From JAWUXM01 sp034111325 (GTDB lineage: Bacteria > Pseudomonadota > Alphaproteobacteria > Rickettsiales > JABIRX01): 36,953 nt of DNA. Position numbers and translations under genes: made by a program. The stretch spans positions 1 to 36,953 of the forward strand of contig JAWUXM010000026.1 of assembly GCA_034111325.1 (NCBI GenBank), written 5' to 3'. The notes beneath the pieces were generated by a model, which saw only the letters and a program-made list of their open reading frames with translations, ran no database searches and was not told where the DNA came from. Positions 33,592 to 36,953 of this stretch are shown here, in pieces (within the stretch, counting starts at the first letter, position 1; each line of letters starts with the position of its first letter).

Positions 33592-35457
33592 ATGAAACTT
33601 CTCAGACTCTCACTATCACGTGACTATCTTATATTCGCAGCGACAATATTTATTACTATAACCGCCTTATCTGTTACATTCTGGAGAATAACAAATTCAG
33701 CTTCTCAAGAAACCTCTCGGCACAAGATCGAATTAACCGGCAACATAGTTAATAATATCTTTTCTGGCGCCCTCGATAGAACATATCGAAAAATCTACAT
33801 ACTAGGCAAGAAAATAGCCGACTCAGGTAATAATGCAGAACAAATCAACCAGATATTACGCAATAGCTTTAACATAGATATTATCTCCAACCCAAACAGC
33901 TCCATTGATATATTTAACGTTAACTGGGTCGATACCCAAAACAAAATCACCGTCAGTAGCAAAGATGGAATACTCACCTACCCTAAATCTCCCGCGGCAT
34001 ATTACCAAATGAACGCGGCTCAAAACACCCCATGGCAAATGCATATATCATCACCACTTACTAACGACAGTCATGATAGCATACCGATCTCCATGGGCAT
34101 TACAAACAAGTCTGGAGTTTATATTGGTTCATTAATAGTCAAAGTCTCATTATATAGCATTATTGATGAAATTTATGACGCATTAAAACAACTCAATACA
34201 GCCACCATTATTTTAGATGATAATAATAACCTCATTATTCCCCCCAACTTCAAAAAATACACAAATAAAATTCAGCCACAAAAATATGATGTCTCAAAGA
34301 ATGTGTTGGCGCTTAAACAAAGTTTTCAAGACAATAATTTTACTTACTCGCATTACCTTCAAAATCACAGATACCCATATGTTGCAATTATTGGAATTAA
34401 TCAAAAATTAGAACGCCAATCTCTATATAGCCTCCTAATTACCCAAATTATAACATTAGTGGCAATAGGCATGGTAATTATCATTGTGCTATTCTTCTTT
34501 TATCGTCGTATCATTAAACCAATTAAAAAACTTGCCAACATTGCCCAACAGCTTAGCGCAGAAAAGACTGACTACCACAACATCAAGATCCCTGGTAAAA
34601 ACCCTTCCGTTGAAATCTTCAACCTTGCCAAAGCACTACATTCAATTAAACGCTACCAGATGAGGTTGCAAAAAAGTAATAGTGAACTGGGGCTAACAAA
34701 AGAAAAATTAGAGAAATATATCGAAATTGCTGAACATTCAGAATTATTAAAACAAAAGATCGTCAAACAATTCCGCTACTTAACTAATGAATCGCTCAAA
34801 GGCATAAAAGACGGCATTAATATTTTATCCAACACTCTCAAAGGTAACTCCTCCATAAACATGAACAAAGAAACCAAGATAAAGCTTCTGGACATCATAC
34901 ATGAAGAACTTACGTATATTAGTGACTTTACATCAGGAACGTTAAATAAAGAGCATATAGACACTAATGAGATCATTAGCGACTGCCTTGAAATTCAGAA
35001 AAAACTCATTCTAAAAAAAGAATTAAATTTCACGACAAAAATTAACCCAAAATTACCACGAATTTATGTCGATAAAGGTAAATTCATACAAATCATCAAT
35101 GGGCTACTCAGCCGAATTAACTCTACTGTAAATCCCAAAGAGCAAATCACTTTCACAGCTAAAGAATCCACTCTCAACAAGCAAAAATATTTAGCCCTCA
35201 CTATAACAATTAAAAGTAAAGTTGCTTCCCTATTATCATCAACAATTGAAGATAGCGATGATGATATAGACTTTTCCCTTGAAACCACAAAAACTCTACT
35301 CATCTTACATCAAGGAGAGATTGAAATAAAAGAAACTGCCGGCAATGATACGACAATAAGCGTTAGGATACCAGTCTTTCCAGCAAAAGAAAAGCACAAG
35401 AAAGCTCCAAAAACACCACCGCAAAATGTAGTGAAGCTTTTCCAGAATAAAAAGTAA
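33592..35457 (+). CDS. Membrane sensor with CACHE-like and HAMP domains and a degenerate histidine-kinase core
   Basis: A 621-residue protein with membrane helices at about 12-31 and 279-303. The intervening 250 residues form a periplasmic CACHE-like ligand domain (F-N-V-N-W-V-D...V-S-S-K-D-G-I-L near 108-127). A HAMP linker (304-355) and a coiled coil (355-392) follow. The position of the DHp H-box reads F-R-Y-L-T-N-E-S-L-K, so the phospho-accepting His is replaced by Asn399. The ATPase-like region (about 455-595) keeps the fold outline (D-K-G-K-F-I-Q-I-I-N-G-L-L; L-I-L-H-Q-G-E-I-E-I), but the N-box Asn and the Gly-rich G1/G2 loops are not seen. It is probably kinase-dead, and no response regulator is adjacent. 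It is divergent from the TAXI gene, a plausible ligand-presenting partner. Confidence 0.75.
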   Translation: MKLLRLSLSRDYLIFAATIFITITALSVTFWRITNSASQETSRHKIELTGNIVNNIFSGALDRTYRKIYILGKKIADSGNNAEQINQILRNSFNIDIISNPNSSIDIFNVNWVDTQNKITVSSKDGILTYPKSPAAYYQMNAAQNTPWQMHISSPLTNDSHDSIPISMGITNKSGVYIGSLIVKVSLYSIIDEIYDALKQLNTATIILDDNNNLIIPPNFKKYTNKIQPQKYDVSKNVLALKQSFQDNNFTYSHYLQNHRYPYVAIIGINQKLERQSLYSLLITQIITLVAIGMVIIIVLFFFYRRIIKPIKKLANIAQQLSAEKTDYHNIKIPGKNPSVEIFNLAKALHSIKRYQMRLQKSNSELGLTKEKLEKYIEIAEHSELLKQKIVKQFRYLTNESLKGIKDGINILSNTLKGNSSINMNKETKIKLLDIIHEELTYISDFTSGTLNKEHIDTNEIISDCLEIQKKLILKKELNFTTKINPKLPRIYVDKGKFIQIINGLLSRINSTVNPKEQITFTAKESTLNKQKYLALTITIKSKVASLLSSTIEDSDDDIDFSLETTKTLLILHQGEIEIKETAGNDTTISVRIPVFPAKEKHKKAPKTPPQNVVKLFQNKK

Positions 35458-35468
35458 TGTTTTTTATA

Positions 35469-36953
35469 TCATCTAGGAGGAGCGCTTGGTTCTGAAACAT
35501 CCTTTGCTGCTGACCGCTCTTGTTCCAGTTGAGCAACATAGCCCAAATCTCGATCAAACTTATCATTTAGCAATTGTTTCCAGACCTCGGGGTTATCATG
35601 AGGTGTCTCAGGAACTATGCGTGGTCCTTTACTACGATAATATAGCCTAGGCGTTTCACTAACGTTCCTCTCCTCACTTAGAATACGCTTTATATGCTCC
35701 TGTTTAAGAGGAATTGCCTCACGCGCATGTAACCCTTTAGGATTATTAACGATAACAAATGTACCCACCGCAGCTGGAACCTCAATAGGTTTTATATTAC
35801 CGCGCTGAATTTCAACAAGCACCTTATCCAGAACACGTTCTACCTCTTCTACCCCTTGTTTTTTCTCATCTACAACCTCCATCCTTTTTCCAGTTTTAGG
35901 ATCAAAACGAAAATCCATCCTAATGGTAAGACCGCAATCCTGACTCCAATCCATAATGTTAGAAATTCTTGATTTAGGCTTCTCTGTATCAACATTAATA
36001 CCAGAAATAAACTTTGCCTTTGCATGTAACAATGTAGTAATTTCGTCATCTGTTAATACCTCTATTATGCTATTAACAGGATAAAATTTCGTCGAAACGC
36101 CTAATTCATTAGTACATGTGGTAAGTGAAAGATAATCAGTCTCAACTATCCCCTCATATAAATCATCGCAATGTGGTGTAATTGCCCCTATTCCATTACC
36201 CCACTCACCCTTCTTAATACCTGAAGGTTTTGGGTAAAGCATCTTATGTTGCTCATAAGGATATTTCATATCATGCAGCCCAAATAAAGTTGAAAGCGCC
36301 TCATGTACTAGATAACCTTTAAGAGCAGACTCTTTTGTAAAGACTTTGCCTTGATCAGCAAATAAACCAGTTAAACATACACCAGTTATATAATATTCTT
36401 TGCCATTGCCATTGCCATTGCCATTGCCATTGCCATTGACTTTGCCTTTGATCTTCATTGTCTTTCCAACTTTATCAAAATAATCAGAGACCATACTACC
36501 ATCAAGATTTTTCATCAAACTCAAGGAGGCCCTCAGCAATTTAGTCAATTCATTCTTTAAATCCGCTTCATTATTTAATGCAAATCCCTTATCAGAAAAG
36601 AACTTTTCTATATCCTCAGCAATTTCGCTACAATCACTGGTCACAAATTTTTCGTCTCTGGCTGTAGCACGCATAATATGAGGCAATTTTTTTACCAAAT
36701 TTAAAATCGGCATGCCGAGAGTAACTTTGCTTTTATCGCGATCAAAATCTACAGATGCTTTTCTTGGTACTAGTGAAGGCGATACCCATTCATCTTTTGA
36801 TTCTTGTGATGCACCTCCCAAATAAGGGCTAGAATCTTGATCTTGAGACGATCTCATCACTACATCTGTAGAAGCATTACTCTCTGACCGACTCAATCTC
36901 GGAGCAACTAACCTTTCCTGACCTCCTTGTTTTTCTTCATTCAATTTACGTTT
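35469..36953 (-). CDS. Fe(II)/2-oxoglutarate oxygenase-like protein (TauD/clavaminate-synthase fold), 5' open
   Basis: The frame runs off the window end; a TTG at 36944 would give 491 residues, but codons K-R-K continue upstream, so the true start may lie outside. The N-terminal 75 residues are Ser/Gln/Arg-rich and probably disordered. The core has H-C-D (His258-x-Asp260, numbering from 36944) in I-T-P-H-C-D-D-L-Y-E and a distal V-N-N-P-K-G-L-H-A-R with His406 and Arg408. These match the 2-His-1-carboxylate iron triad and 2OG-binding Arg region of TauD-like oxygenases. An (N-G) repeat lies at about 170-181, and the C-terminus is charged and Pro-rich. The substrate is unknown. No signal peptide is visible in the part seen. 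It is convergent with the sensor gene, with an 11-base gap. Confidence 0.65.
   Translation of the reverse strand, partial: KRKLNEEKQGGQERLVAPRLSRSESNASTDVVMRSSQDQDSSPYLGGASQESKDEWVSPSLVPRKASVDFDRDKSKVTLGMPILNLVKKLPHIMRATARDEKFVTSDCSEIAEDIEKFFSDKGFALNNEADLKNELTKLLRASLSLMKNLDGSMVSDYFDKVGKTMKIKGKVNGNGNGNGNGNGKEYYITGVCLTGLFADQGKVFTKESALKGYLVHEALSTLFGLHDMKYPYEQHKMLYPKPSGIKKGEWGNGIGAITPHCDDLYEGIVETDYLSLTTCTNELGVSTKFYPVNSIIEVLTDDEITTLLHAKAKFISGINVDTEKPKSRISNIMDWSQDCGLTIRMDFRFDPKTGKRMEVVDEKKQGVEEVERVLDKVLVEIQRGNIKPIEVPAAVGTFVIVNNPKGLHAREAIPLKQEHIKRILSEERNVSETPRLYYRSKGPRIVPETPHDNPEVWKQLLNDKFDRDLGYVAQLEQERSAAKDVSEPSAPPR
36401..36436 (-). repeat. Hexanucleotide tandem repeat, six copies
   Basis: TGCCAT (plus strand) is repeated six times without error and encodes an Asn-Gly run inside the oxygenase-like gene. 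Being a multiple of three, slippage would change loop length without breaking the frame. Confidence 0.9.

Noticed and set aside
36401..36436. Hexanucleotide repeat as a CRISPR or regulatory array
   Set aside because: The units are contiguous without spacers and encode an in-frame Asn-Gly run, so it is a coding microsatellite.

Overview
The window reads as about 37 kb of an AT-rich alphaproteobacterial chromosome. It most resembles a host-associated Rickettsiales- or Holosporales-type lineage. The reasons are conserved housekeeping genes (gatCAB, glyQ/glyS, secF, smpB, lgt, dapA), a midA/NDUFAF7-type methyltransferase and an NDUFS6-type zinc finger, next to an ankyrin/coiled-coil protein, a TAXI binding protein, an S8-type autotransporter and an IalB-like secreted protein. 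purF, panD and a tkt-gap-pgk operon suggest more biosynthesis than in a classical Rickettsia. The taxonomic placement is inference from gene content and base composition.

Layout. 1-3360: two intergenic palindromes, then an AsmA/YhdP-like envelope protein. 3361-4685: smpB and dapA on the minus strand. 4818-7295: cvpA-purF (TAATG overlap), then a 53-residue zf-CHCC gene. 7302-10346: ankyrin plus coiled-coil protein, minus strand. 10582-12876: lipoprotein autotransporter with a subtilisin-like passenger whose catalytic residues all appear to be lost. 12869-20385: minus-strand housekeeping block gatB-gatA-gatC, arsC, secF, Na+/Ca2+ antiporter, midA and lgt. 20432-22849: slt and a DMT/YdcZ protein. 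22987-26341: glyS-panD-glyQ (transcribed glyQ-panD-glyS). 26418-26855: small membrane protein. 27017-31694: tight operon tkt - IalB-like - gap - pgk. 31691-32548: a small coiled-coil ORF and an XRE regulator. 32562-35457: TAXI binding protein divergent from a membrane sensor with a degenerate histidine-kinase core. 35469-36953: 5'-open gene for a TauD/clavaminate-synthase-like Fe(II)/2-oxoglutarate oxygenase with disordered tails.

How the genes work together. Housekeeping modules cover trans-translation and lysine/DAP supply, purine entry, tRNA amidation, protein export and lipoprotein maturation, and pentose phosphate/lower glycolysis. Between them sit surface- or host-facing genes, several with their own recognisable -35/-10 promoters.

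Most interesting items: (i) a dispersed element of about 106 nt, present three times in the same orientation at the 3' ends of smpB, arsC and glyS, a long hairpin whose arms covary; (ii) two apparent pseudo-enzymes in surface or sensory roles, a dead subtilase and a sensor lacking the phospho-acceptor His; (iii) an Fe/2OG oxygenase embedded in effector-like tails; (iv) panD inserted between glyQ and glyS. No gene-free stretch exceeds 300 bases. I saw no tRNA, rRNA, CRISPR array, insertion sequence or origin.
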